From Hondaea fermentalgiana (taxonomy: Eukaryota; Sar; Bigyra; Thraustochytrida; Thraustochytriidae): a DNA stretch of 62,582 nucleotides. The notes below the pieces were generated by a model, which was not told the origin of the DNA, did no database searches, and worked only from the letters and a program-made list of their open reading frames with translations. The stretch is from contig NPFB01000126.1 of NCBI GenBank assembly GCA_014084085.1, positions 751 through 63,332 of the forward strand, in the 5' to 3' direction. Positions within the stretch are counted from its first letter, which is position 1. Each line of letters starts with the position of its first letter. Both the position numbers and the translations under genes were made by a program. Below are positions 1 through 9,200 of this stretch, piece after piece.

Positions 1-462
1 TGAAGCAGTCTTCCTTTCAGTCATTCGCCATCCCACCTTCTGATTCTTTTGAGAATCTTGCTCTCAAGGTTTGATTGCTGATTAAGATCAAATGAAAGAA
101 TTGTAGAATAAAGATCAAAGAATTTAATCGAGGATCTCGCTCTCACTTTGGGAATTCTGCCGAATCGTCAAACCCTGGCTTTGACCAAGCGACATAAACT
201 ATGCCTCGGCTGGCTGGCAGCGGTGGTCGCCTCAAAGTTCGCCTTTTTGTAAATCTCCAATGAAGCTGTTCTGTCTTTGCTTTGTGATAGAAACCTCCAA
301 GTGAGATGTTCTGTCTTTACTTCGATTGCACGGAAAGATGGCGTTTCCCCATGTGCTTGATCGTCTCCGTCGACATCAGCTGTATCGCTGGAGATTGGGT
401 GTAGAAAAAGAGAACATCGGCAGCATGGCGGTTGGGCGCGTGCGCTCATGGAAGTCCCTCTG
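1..462. other. Intergenic, 3' side of the cupin-like gene
   Basis: No convincing gene was found here. Short open frames on both strands lack recognisable domains and start codons in good context. The stretch is less GC-rich than the genes and holds one imperfect tandem duplication (listed separately). Confidence 0.6.
251..330. repeat. Imperfect tandem duplication, 40-bp period
   Basis: Two adjacent 40-bp units start at 251 and 291. Both open with a close variant of AAAYCTCCAA and share the core GTTCTGTCTTTRCTT. Only two copies are present. No function is implied. Confidence 0.6.
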
Positions 463-847
463 CTACAGAATGCCAGACTGCTGCAGGACCTCAAAGGCTC
501 TTGCAAAAAGAATATTCTCTGGCGGTGGAATGGACCTTGTCAAAACGCCACCGTCAACGGGGCCTAGCACGCCCGCATCTGCATCAAAGCATACGTTTCC
601 ACTAAAATGGAAGAGCGTCACTGCCGGCTCGCGATGGGCAATTTCCGTCGTGTGAAATTCTCCAGCAGAGACTCGATACACGTCGCCGGGGACGTACTCG
701 GTGCAGCACGTTGGCCGCACTAGGACTCGCTCGCCCGAGTCTCTTGCCACGGAGCCACGATGTTTTGGGTCGTATTTGGCCGACCCATCCCAGTGCAGCC
801 TGTACACCGCTCGCGTGGCCCAGCCGTCTTTCGTGGCTGGCTCTGGT

Positions 848-889
<42 letters not shown>

Positions 890-2106
890 ATGTCGCCTGT
901 GCAAGGCCGCGTCTCGTAGCTAGTGTTGCACACAGCCCCGTATAGCACGTGGCTCTGTGCCTCGGGCTGGTGCGCGTGAACCCTGAAGGAGGCCGGGACC
1001 CCGGAGTTGATTGCCTGCTCTCCATCTTTGGCTGAGGGCCACACGTGCAAGCGTATCAGCTCGGCAATGTTGCCGTGGACATCGAGCAGGCTGAGTAGCG
1101 GTACAACACAAAAGCCTTGTGCGCTTTGCTAAAGCTTGGGGCGCAAGACCAAATCATCGTCCGCCAGCGGTTGGCTATCGCTTTGATGAAGACCCCGGGC
1201 CCAGGCAGAGGCGAGATGGCCGCGCAACAAGGGCAGCAAGCTGCGACCGTCGAGGGCTCTTCCCTCGGCCCAAGCCACTCTGCAAATGGCCCCGGCCAAC
1301 GCCACGCCCAAAATATTCGCTGCGGCGGTGTCGCGCGATCCAAGGTCCCTCCATTTGTCGATACACTCTTGTGCGTCACAAAGGTCCCCTGATGTGCCTA
1401 CTTCAAGATGCCCCGCGATTGCTGTGGCCACCCGCGCCGAGAAAGACGTCGAGGCACTCGACAGTGTGGATGCGCTCGCCCTCTCGCAGCAGGCCAAGAC
1501 ACCTTGCGTGTGCTCGAGCAGCATCGAGATGGCAATACGCAACCCGCCAAGGTCGTTCGCTGCAGCCGCTGCTGCGCTGGGTTTTGGCAAACACCCTTGC
1601 AAGCGATTTGGCAGCGCGCGTGTCTTCTCCAAGACGGCCCGCACAAAGGCGGCCCGCCGGACGCTCTCCAGACCTACGCAAACCTCGCTGTCCCGGTGCA
1701 CCACGAGCCGCGGCGTCTCGTTCGCACTGGCGTCCAGGACGCTGCAGCGGACCATGAGTAGAGCAAAGCCTAGGCGTAGCACCGCGATTGGGCAGACTTG
1801 CGTGTCGTCAACAAGCAGGACCACAAGCACGTCGCGGGCGCAAGCGAGATCACCACCGTCGTCAGGCTCTTCATCATTTCGGTTGTCGGGTCGTACATCG
1901 GCGCTGCCGTCGCGCGCTTGCAAGCTCTGCAAGCTTTGGCTCCACGCCTGCGCGCCGCAGCTTTGCAGCTCGGCGGCGAGCCCGCGCGCTCTCGCTGCGT
2001 CGTCGTCGTCACCGCCGCCGCCGCCGCCGCTCCACGCTACGCAGACGCGAGGTGCGGCGCGTTCCTTGCTTCGTTTGGTTGCTGTTTCCGGCGTCGAGTT
2101 CATCAT
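463..2106 (-). pseudogene. Cupin-like protein gene interrupted by an in-frame TAG
   Basis: The ATG at 2106 opens a 325-codon frame that stops at TAG (1129-1131). The same frame then continues for 221 codons to the stop at 463-465. Codon choice after the TAG is still coding-like, and the residues are clearly those of a protein. The downstream part holds a cupin-type pattern: an R-L-H-V-W strand, an H-A-H pair about 30 residues later, then G-D-V-Y-R-V-S-A-G-E-F-H near the C-terminus, as in small metal-binding cupins. The upstream part is helical, with a glycine/aspartate stretch near residue 25, and is not recognised. A serine tract is encoded by a CTG/CAG repeat. The TAG could be a true nonsense mutation, a base error, a readthrough stop (next codon CAA), or lie in an intron that I could not find. 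The gene is divergent from the TPR gene at 2730. Confidence 0.55.
851..886. repeat. (CTG)12 trinucleotide repeat in coding sequence
   Basis: Twelve uninterrupted CTG units on the plus strand. Read on the minus strand, in the frame of the cupin-like gene, they encode twelve serines (AGC). The tract lies between the two conserved-looking halves of the cupin region, in a probable loop. Confidence 0.9.
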
Positions 2107-2729
2107 CTTTTCTCGTTGCGCTTTCTTTCTTACCGACGGTCAACTGGACATTTCTTCCCTGATTGGGCTCTGTTTCGAGATTGCCGACGCCACGTCCGGC
2201 TCAGCTGAGCTCATCTCAGCCGACTTGCACGGCTGCGTGCGCCAGCTTCAACCACGTTGACATAATCTTGCTTGCCGGCAGGCCCAAAAGACGTTTCCTT
2301 CAAGTTGCTTGATCTAGAAAGTTTTTCGTCGAGCGACGTCGAGGCAAGTTCGCCGTGGCGTGAGTACCCCTGGTCGCTGCCCACTGACAGGTTGAACCTA
2401 TACGTACTACTACTCCTACACCGGGCCAGATCAAGATCGGGCTGACAAATACCATACCACCGCTTGCTTGCTTGCCTGACCGTGTCTGTTGCAGGTTCTC
2501 GGTTCTTGCTGGCTGGCCGGCTGGCTGCAGCTGGCTGCAGGTCGCGCAAGCCACATCACTGGCGTCGCAAAGCTTTCGGCGCGAGTCTCGGCTGCTGGCC
2601 GGCTGCCCTGATGACGACAAGCCAGCGAGAACCTGTCCCTCCCGGCCGGCACTCTCACTCTCTCTCACGCTTTTCCCGCGCACATCGGCGCACAAAGTCA
2701 GGAGTGCACACCGTCTTCCGCTGACTGGG
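2107..2729. promoter_or_regulatory. Divergent promoter region between cupin-like and TPR genes
   Basis: This 623-bp spacer separates two diverging start codons (ATG at 2106 minus, ATG at 2730 plus), so it should hold both promoters. No clear TATA box was found. An open frame runs through 2472-2729 into the TPR gene but begins only with TTG, and its low-complexity residues do not look like protein. Confidence 0.45.
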
Positions 2730-4544
2730 ATGTCGATGCAAATCGTGAACGCGATGCCGACGATGATGACGATGACATGCGGGCTCTGCGCGCCTAGGCG
2801 AGCGGCGCAAGAGGAACGAGCGCGAGCGGCGCGAGTGGAGGCGCTAGTGTCGCGCGCGCAAGTCTTCGAGCGCGTGAGCCGCTTCGAGGAGGCACAAGGC
2901 CTGTACACAGAGGCCTTGCGAGAGGCGAAAACCGAGCTCGAGCAAGCCCGTGCGCTGCTCGGACTGGGTGCCATGGCGCGGCGCTTCGGCAGGTATCACG
3001 AGGCGGTAGTGACGCTCGACGAGGCACTGGCCCTCGTCCCGGACGATGGCGGCTCACAGAGCACCCCAACCCTTGCGCTGCGGTCCGAGGTTCTCGGCGA
3101 ACAAGGTGTCTCGCACCGCCATCTCGACGAGTTCGAGGACGCGCAAAAGGCGTGGCAGGCCCAACTGGCACTTGGGCGCCGCCTTGGGGACGCTGCTGGT
3201 GAATGCCGCGCCATAGGTAATCTAGGCATGGTCAGTTTGCTGCTAGGCGAGACGAGCGCCGCGCGCCAGCAGCTGCGCGAGCGCGTGCGGCTAACCCAGG
3301 GCCCGGATCTCGAATCGCATCCCAGACGCGCCTTGTGGGAGGCCATTGGTCACGCGCGTTTGGCCATGCTCGAGCTCACGCAGGGAGATGACCGCCTCGA
3401 CGCTGCGTTGCGCGCCGCGCGCGAGGCGCTCCGTGTCTCCGATGAATCCCGCGACAAGACAGCCATCGCATTTGGCCACGGCATCTTGGCTATCGCTCTG
3501 GCGCGCCACGGCGACGTCCTCGCTGCGCGTGAGCACGCAGATCGCCTCGACCCCGCCTCGGGCGCCTACTCCGGGGAGCGGACGCCTCTCATGGCATTCT
3601 GCGCGGAGCCTTCCACAGAGCATCTCGCCTACATCCAAGAGCTCCTCGGCATTGGGGCCCAGCTTCAACTCGCAGAAACCGAGACCGGGTACACCGCCCT
3701 GGACAGCGCCGTCTTCGGCGGCGATGAGCACGTATGGGCCTACATTCTCGCCGAGTGGGAGCGCCAGGCTGGCGCCAAGGCCGCGGCCGCAGCGCTACGG
3801 GAAGCCCGCGTCAAGTTGGCGCTGCGCAAAATGTTCCAGGGATTCTTTGCCGACGCCACCTCGCCCGCCCAGGTGCGTCAGGCCTATATGCACGCGCTGC
3901 ATCAAGACGCGTCGCTTGCGGAACAGCTCGACGTCTTAAAGGTCGTTCCCTTTGCTGCTTACCGAGACCATGGAAGCCTACCGCGCTCGTCAGAGGAACT
4001 CCAGGTTGACTGGCCCGAGGCCGAAGACATGGGCATTCAGATCGTTGTCTTCCTTAGCTATCGCTGGCGCGAGCCCCTCAAGCATGGTGGCCAGCCTGAT
4101 GATGAAAACGGTACCGTTTTTAACAGTGTTGTACGCGCTGTCACCGAGATTGCACGTCAGCGCAAGATGGACCCCAATCATATAGCCGTGTGGCAGGACT
4201 ATGCATGCATTGATCAGGACAATGACGACGTCAAGTTGCGTGGCATCAACAGCTTGATGCTTTTCATCCGCTGCTGTGATGTCGTCGTGTCACTCGTTGA
4301 CAACGAGCGTGAGGCCTACTGCGAGCGAGCCTGGTGCCGGGCTGAAATCATGTTTGCAGAGCTCTACCGCAAACGCTTTGGCTCAGGTTGGTTCTGGTGG
4401 CAAGAAGAGGCGCTCCAGAATGTCGAAATGGATATTGACATCAGATCCCTACGCCCCTCCCTGGGGCAACTCAGTTTTGACGCGGACAGACCGCTTACGC
4501 GATTTCTCGAACTGCAGGGCCGTGTCATGAATGTGGTTGATTGA
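2730..4544 (+). CDS. TPR/ankyrin-like protein with C-terminal TIR/HET-like domain
   Basis: A 604-residue protein; 2730 is the first in-frame ATG. Residues about 40-280 form tandem helical repeats of TPR type: A-x-x-x-Y-x-x-A-L stretches, L-G-x-x-A-R-R-F-G-R-Y-x-E-A, and an N-L-G-M-V-S-L-L-G-E-T-S-A-A repeat. Residues about 285-355 resemble two degenerate ankyrin repeats (G-E-R-T-P-L-M-A, then T-G-Y-T-A-L-D-S-A-V-F-G-G-D). The last about 170 residues begin with V-V-F-L-S-Y-R-W and continue with V-W-Q-D-Y-A-C-I-D-Q-D, C-C-D-V-V-V-S-L-V and E-R-A-W-C-R-A-E. That order matches the TIR/HET superfamily of signalling or cell-death domains. TPRs usually serve as ligand or partner surfaces, so an intracellular sensor or effector role is plausible but inferred. 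No signal peptide or membrane segment is seen. Confidence 0.75.
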   Translation: MSMQIVNAMPTMMTMTCGLCAPRRAAQEERARAARVEALVSRAQVFERVSRFEEAQGLYTEALREAKTELEQARALLGLGAMARRFGRYHEAVVTLDEALALVPDDGGSQSTPTLALRSEVLGEQGVSHRHLDEFEDAQKAWQAQLALGRRLGDAAGECRAIGNLGMVSLLLGETSAARQQLRERVRLTQGPDLESHPRRALWEAIGHARLAMLELTQGDDRLDAALRAAREALRVSDESRDKTAIAFGHGILAIALARHGDVLAAREHADRLDPASGAYSGERTPLMAFCAEPSTEHLAYIQELLGIGAQLQLAETETGYTALDSAVFGGDEHVWAYILAEWERQAGAKAAAAALREARVKLALRKMFQGFFADATSPAQVRQAYMHALHQDASLAEQLDVLKVVPFAAYRDHGSLPRSSEELQVDWPEAEDMGIQIVVFLSYRWREPLKHGGQPDDENGTVFNSVVRAVTEIARQRKMDPNHIAVWQDYACIDQDNDDVKLRGINSLMLFIRCCDVVVSLVDNEREAYCERAWCRAEIMFAELYRKRFGSGWFWWQEEALQNVEMDIDIRSLRPSLGQLSFDADRPLTRFLELQGRVMNVVD

Positions 4545-5026
4545 CAGACGACTTGTGCAGGCTTTCTATCTGAGCGCATTCCTCAGTGTGTGTAGTCGAG
4601 TTGTCAAGAGAAGTGAACAGTAATGTAAGTAAATAAGGTTTTTTTTGTTGCACAACAACGGGATCACGCCTTTTGTATTCTTCTAGGTCCGAAGCGACTC
4701 AATACACCGTACCAGGCGACATCATCTCTTGGCCGATATTGTCATCGATTACACGACTTCAAAGCAGGGTGTATTTGGGGCGGTCGGATCTCGATCGCGC
4801 TTCGGGCCTTTTGGAAGAGTGCTCCCAAGTAGCTGGCCTGCTCGGTTGCACGCACAATTTCATCATCACCGATTTTTCCTAAAACGAAAATTTAGCCTAC
4901 GTGACCTTGAATCATTGCGTGGATTGACAAATTTGAAAGAACTCTGAAGATTTTTTTCCTTTTCTGTGGGAAACGTGAACGAAACGGAAAGAGCGAAGAG
5001 CTTGATTAAATAAATAAAAAACATGA

Positions 5027-5200
5027 GAGACGACCGAGACAGGGATCCACGACTGCAGCCATGCGCTACTTCCCTTCATCTCGTCGTTTGGCATGTCACA
5101 AGAAGACGCATGCGAGACTACCGGGACAATGATCCACGACTGCATCCATTCGCTACTTCCATTCACCATGTCATTCGGCATGTCACAAGAAGACGCACTC
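5027..5200. repeat. 87-bp direct tandem duplication
   Basis: Two diverged units start at 5027 and 5114. Both contain GATCCACGACTGCA, a CGCTACTTCC block, and end with GGCATGTCACAAGAAGACGC. The period is exactly 87 (29 codons). The unit reads open on both strands but encodes nothing recognisable. Confidence 0.8.
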
Positions 5201-5290
5201 GATGCGTGCCTAGATCGATCCACACAACTTCGCGCGGAGCCCTCGTATAGGCCTACTCTTTTTTTTTTCAAACATAATCTTACCTGGACC

Positions 5291-5298
5291 TATATAAG
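5291..5298 (+). promoter_or_regulatory. TATA-like box of the 5S rRNA gene
   Basis: TATATAAG begins 30 bases before the first base of the 5S rRNA, the usual place for a TATA element. External TATA-like boxes at about -30 are known for 5S genes of several eukaryotes that do not rely on internal elements alone. Confidence 0.65.
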
Positions 5299-5320
5299 CA
5301 AACCGTACCGCTTCACCATC

Positions 5321-5438
5321 ACATTCGATCATACCACGTGGGCAACTCCTCATCTCATTCGCACTGAGCAGAAAAGTCACGTAGGGCCGGGTTAGTAGTG
5401 TGATAGGGGACTGCACGCGAAGTCCCGGTGTTGAATGT
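5321..5438 (+). rRNA. 5S ribosomal RNA
   Basis: A 118-base RNA gene recognised by structure. The 5' end ACATTCGA pairs with the 3' end TTGAATGT (helix I, one G-U). CATACCACG follows, as in most eukaryotic 5S RNAs. ACGTG/CACGT forms helix II. CTCA/TGAG closes a 12-base loop TCTCATTCGCAC, matching the usual 12-base loop C. CCGGG/CCCGG forms the base of the second arm around GGTTAGTA. GTGTG/CACGC forms helix IV with one wobble. RNA polymerase III should transcribe it. It sits alone in a spacer between two convergent protein genes rather than in a tandem array visible here. The internal control region differs from the animal consensus, as expected for a distant lineage. Confidence 0.9.
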
Positions 5439-5448
5439 TTTTTTTTTT
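5438..5448 (+). terminator. Pol III T-run terminator of 5S rRNA
   Basis: Eleven consecutive T residues begin at the last base of the predicted 5S rRNA, the classic RNA polymerase III termination signal. Confidence 0.85.
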
Positions 5449-6295
5449 GCATGTTTAATTTTTTTTTTAAAAAAAAACCACTTATTGGGCTAACTTTGCA
5501 GCGGCACAGTCTCGCCCGATGGTCGCCGCAACAGCAACGTGGAGGCGCCTCGAGCGGACGCGCTAACCAGCTCTCGTTCGCTCCTGACATCTCCCGGGAA
5601 CAGTCAGATAGACAGAAACAGGCAGAAGCGGATTTTAGTACCCCCCCTTTTTTCCATCTTTGCACTCCCTCCTTCCCCCTTATATCAGAGCGAGATCGCT
5701 CTCACTGCGCTCCTTGCAGAACGCACTTTAGGCGAGGAGACGCTCCTTCACGAGTCCAACCAGACAGACCTTTATCCCTAAACGCGCGAGCCGCACCACT
5801 CGGACGTCTCGGTGTCGTACAATGCACACCACGCACGCCGCCAACGAACCTAACGCCTACGGCGTCGGCTCGAACCCTCTCGCGTGCGTGACTTCTCTCC
5901 GCAATCGCTTTTAGTCAATCTCACCTCAGATTAGAAAGAACTCCTGGACGTGGCCAGTTTTCGGGCGAAACGACTTCGAACCTACATGTCGAGTCGGATT
6001 CAGGATGAAAAAATACGCTCCAAAATTCGGGAGATGCTTCAGCCGCTTCTTACGCCGAATATTGTGGGAGAAGGATTCAACTTTTGATCATGTGGATGCC
6101 AGAGGTTTCAGACTACCATCTTCGTCGTCATCGTCGTCGCTGTCGTCACTTGCCATGGTTGTTGCTGCCGTCCGACAATCAAGCTCCTCTTCGTTGAGAA
6201 CGGGAGGACACATTTTCGCCCTTGCAAAAGAGAGAGCTTTCACTTATTTCCAAACAAACATTCATTCAGTTGCTTCAATTCTTCTTGCCATACGT
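5449..6295. other. Convergent spacer between 5S gene and giant gene
   Basis: No convincing protein gene. A T10-A9 self-complementary run lies at 5459-5477, and a C7-T6 run at about 5641-5652. Plus-strand open frames from 5400 and 6005 are low-complexity and unrecognised. The right end is the 3' flank of the giant gene, whose stop is at 6296-6298. Confidence 0.5.
6088..6213 (-). CDS. Possible 41-residue acidic small ORF
   Basis: An ATG at 6213 (minus) opens 41 codons to TGA at 6088-6090. The peptide starts M-C-P-P-V-L-N-E-E-E-L-D and has an aspartate-rich run (D-D-S-D-D-D-D-D-E-D). It lies just downstream of the giant gene on the same strand, so it may simply be part of that gene's 3' untranslated region. 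The acidic run comes from a GAC/GAT simple repeat, which weakens the case. No family is recognised. Confidence 0.2.
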   Translation of the reverse strand: MCPPVLNEEELDCRTAATTMASDDSDDDDDEDGSLKPLAST

Positions 6296-9200
6296 TTATT
6301 CATAGTCGTCGTCCGAGGTAGGCCCACGACGAAAGGAGAATTGACGACGACGGCGAGACTTGCCTTCAGCCTGGGGGGGCAGGGGCGTTCCTGTGCCATC
6401 ATCATTTAGTTGGTCCTCTCGCTTCTGCTGCCGGAGTTGCTCCCGGAGCTGTTCATTTTGAGCAGCGACCTGCTCAAAGGCCTGCTGGTTCTCCGCGAGC
6501 TCAGAGCGTAGCTTGGCATCGTCCTTGGAAGCCTTGTAGCCCGGCAAAAAGATTGGGTTCGTGGACAGGTTGAGATTGTCGTCGAGATCCTCAATCTGAT
6601 GATCGTCGGGACGACGCCGTTGCAGGCAATGTGTGTACGTGGAGAGTGCCATGGGAAAGCCCTCCGCGCAAACAGCAATCACGTAATAGATGATGGTCAG
6701 CATGATTAGCACAATGAGCAGAATACTCAGCGTGTCCCGCTGACCGTCCAAATTCGAGTCGCCCTCCATTGACTGCAGCAAAATACCGCCCAGACAAATG
6801 AGAATCGCGCTGCCGAGAAGAGCGAGCTCGACGCTGTTGTAGTCAAAGAAGAACTCTGCGGCGTTGCGGCGGCGCCTCGTGCGAGCGGCCAAACGTGCCA
6901 TGGTCTTGTCGCCGTCATCCGCAAAGTGAAATTGCGTCGATCCATGCAGATGGGACGCATTGTGGCGATGATCCTGCTCACGATGAACCTTGACGGATTC
7001 TTGTACACGCCTCTGCAGCACAGTGTACTTGCTAAACGCCGGATTGTCCAAGCCTTTGGTCGCCAACTCGTCAAGTTCCTTCAACACAGCGCTACGCTCG
7101 CCATTACTCATGTACGGCCGGTAAAGCGAGGTCAGTACGAAGGATCCAAAGAGGATGAGCAGCACCATGGCCAAAACTGCAGTCACGTTGGTCCGTAGCA
7201 AGAGTGCGCACATGGCAATGAAAGCCTTGCGCATAATGACGAGCACGACCCACGTCTGCCGGTTCGGCTTAAACGAGACATAGAGTGTCGAAAAGGATTT
7301 GCGAAAGTCGTACGTGCGCGGGCCCGACTCACGCGTGTCGCCCACGCCGTGCGCGCGCAAATATTGATCTTCCATGACCACTTCGCGATGACGACGAATC
7401 GACAAAAACACAAAGGCCGGGAATCCCAACGTGTAAACGAGCAGAAATATTACAGCAAGAGGCACAAGCCGCTGTTGCACGCCCCCTGGCTCCCCGCACC
7501 TGCACAACGACCCTCCGTCACAGCTCATGGACGTAAAACTCGTGTATGTGTACCCATCCGACTCCGGCAGCTGCGTGCAGTCAAAGATTTCGAGGGCCTT
7601 GCGGGTCACCGCAATGTAGAGCACGTAACATACCACGAGATAAATGGCAACCAGACGCCCCACGTGCGACATGAGCTTAGTGCGCTTCGAGTGCCGCAGA
7701 ATCTTGTATGCGCTGTACACCACGTGTGTCAAGATGAGAACGCCCAAGACCACAAGCGGCATTGACTGACTCAACCACCACTTGGTCTCGTACTCAAAGG
7801 ACGGCACCAGACACTCGATGCCCACAATGTCAATGTTCAGCGAGAGAAAACTGAAAAAGCTCAGAAACTTCTCAAAGGCGGCTGGCCACGAAAGGTTCAC
7901 CGCACTAAACACCGAGAGAACCTGAGCAAAGTCAATGCCAATCGCCAGCAGAGCCAGGTTCAAGTTCTTCTTGTTAAAGTAGTACCCGGCTGCAATGGCC
8001 ACCAGGACCAAAAACGTGAATGCCAGCGCGATTACCCACACATTGTCTGGACACTCTTGGCACCGATTGTTCAGGCGGTAATGGGTATTGAGCGAGCACA
8101 GCGCACAGCGCTGCGGCATGGAGCACTCGCATGTTCCTGTCGGTACCGCTCCCGTCTCTGCGCCGCTCTCGTACGAGACAACGCACGTGGCGCACTGCTC
8201 TGGATTGCTGGGAGAACACTCACTCGTTGGATCCGGATTGCAGTCCGAATGTACACCCTCGTACACGCCTGTGAACGGGTTCAGGACCACACCGCACGAA
8301 TTATTGTACCCCGCCTCTTCACGGATTGCGGAGCACTTGGCAAAGGCATACTGGTACCCCTCTCCGCACTCGTTGGCGCCCACGCAGGCCTCAGCTGGCT
8401 GGCATGCCACATAATCGGAGCAGGTATCCTCGAGTGTCATCGAAGGGTATGTGGCGAGCAAGTCGCGGTCCCAGCGTTCTTGAGGGCATCGGCTCTGCGC
8501 GCGATCTGTAATGCTCACGCCGTCTTCTTCAAAAACAACCACGTCCAGACGATAGTATCCGCTCGCTGCATAGGGATCCTCTAAAAGAGCGTCGCCCTTG
8601 TCGCAGACAGAGCCGCTCGGGCACTCCACGCATAGCTGGTTCAAACCGCCATACTGCCCAAGGATATTGCCTGACCGCTCCGACTCGGATTTGCATCGCG
8701 TGTTGTATCGCGATGTGACCAACGAGTGAAAGTAGTCCACGCTGGTTTGGTCCTCCGTCGACAATTCGCTCGTATTTGACGCGCGCATGATGCGGTCAGC
8801 CTCGAGGAGAAGCGTGGGATCGCGTTCGCCGATCCCGACGCGTGTGGCTTGGTTCGAGACACACACGAAGAGGTCTCGGGGCCCAACCACGTCCGCTTCG
8901 GGGGTGCACGACAGAAATGGAAGCCCGCTTGTGAGATCTTCGTCGGGACTGCGCCACTGCGAGTCTGGGCAAATACGACCGTCAAAGTACAAGGTTGTGT
9001 TTGACAGAACCCCGCCAAAGTTATCGCCGCGAACATTGACGCTTTCGCCGCCGCCGGCGTCAGCAAACTCGTAAGAGTCCACGTCCAGGGAACCGGGGGA
9101 CAGCCGCGACACTGTGGGCGCAAGGTAGTTGAATCGAATACGAGCGTCGGCGACGGTTCCATTCGCCGTGGAATCCTCGGCATAAGTCTCCTGGTTGCCG

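Larger units (their letters stand above)
4545..5320. other. Convergent spacer upstream of the 5S gene
   Basis: No protein gene was recognised. It holds the 3' flank of the TPR gene, an 87-bp tandem duplication (5027-5200), a T-run at about 5262-5270, and the TATA-like box of the 5S gene. Confidence 0.5.

Noticed and set aside
1167..1231. 65-bp GT-AG segment that would remove the TAG of the cupin-like gene
   Set aside because: The donor is poor and its removal would shift the frame away from the clearly coding downstream part.
6005..6409. 134-codon plus frame overlapping the end of the giant gene
   Set aside because: Its polyserine comes from a TCG/TCA simple repeat, and its end overlaps the tail of the giant gene on the other strand.
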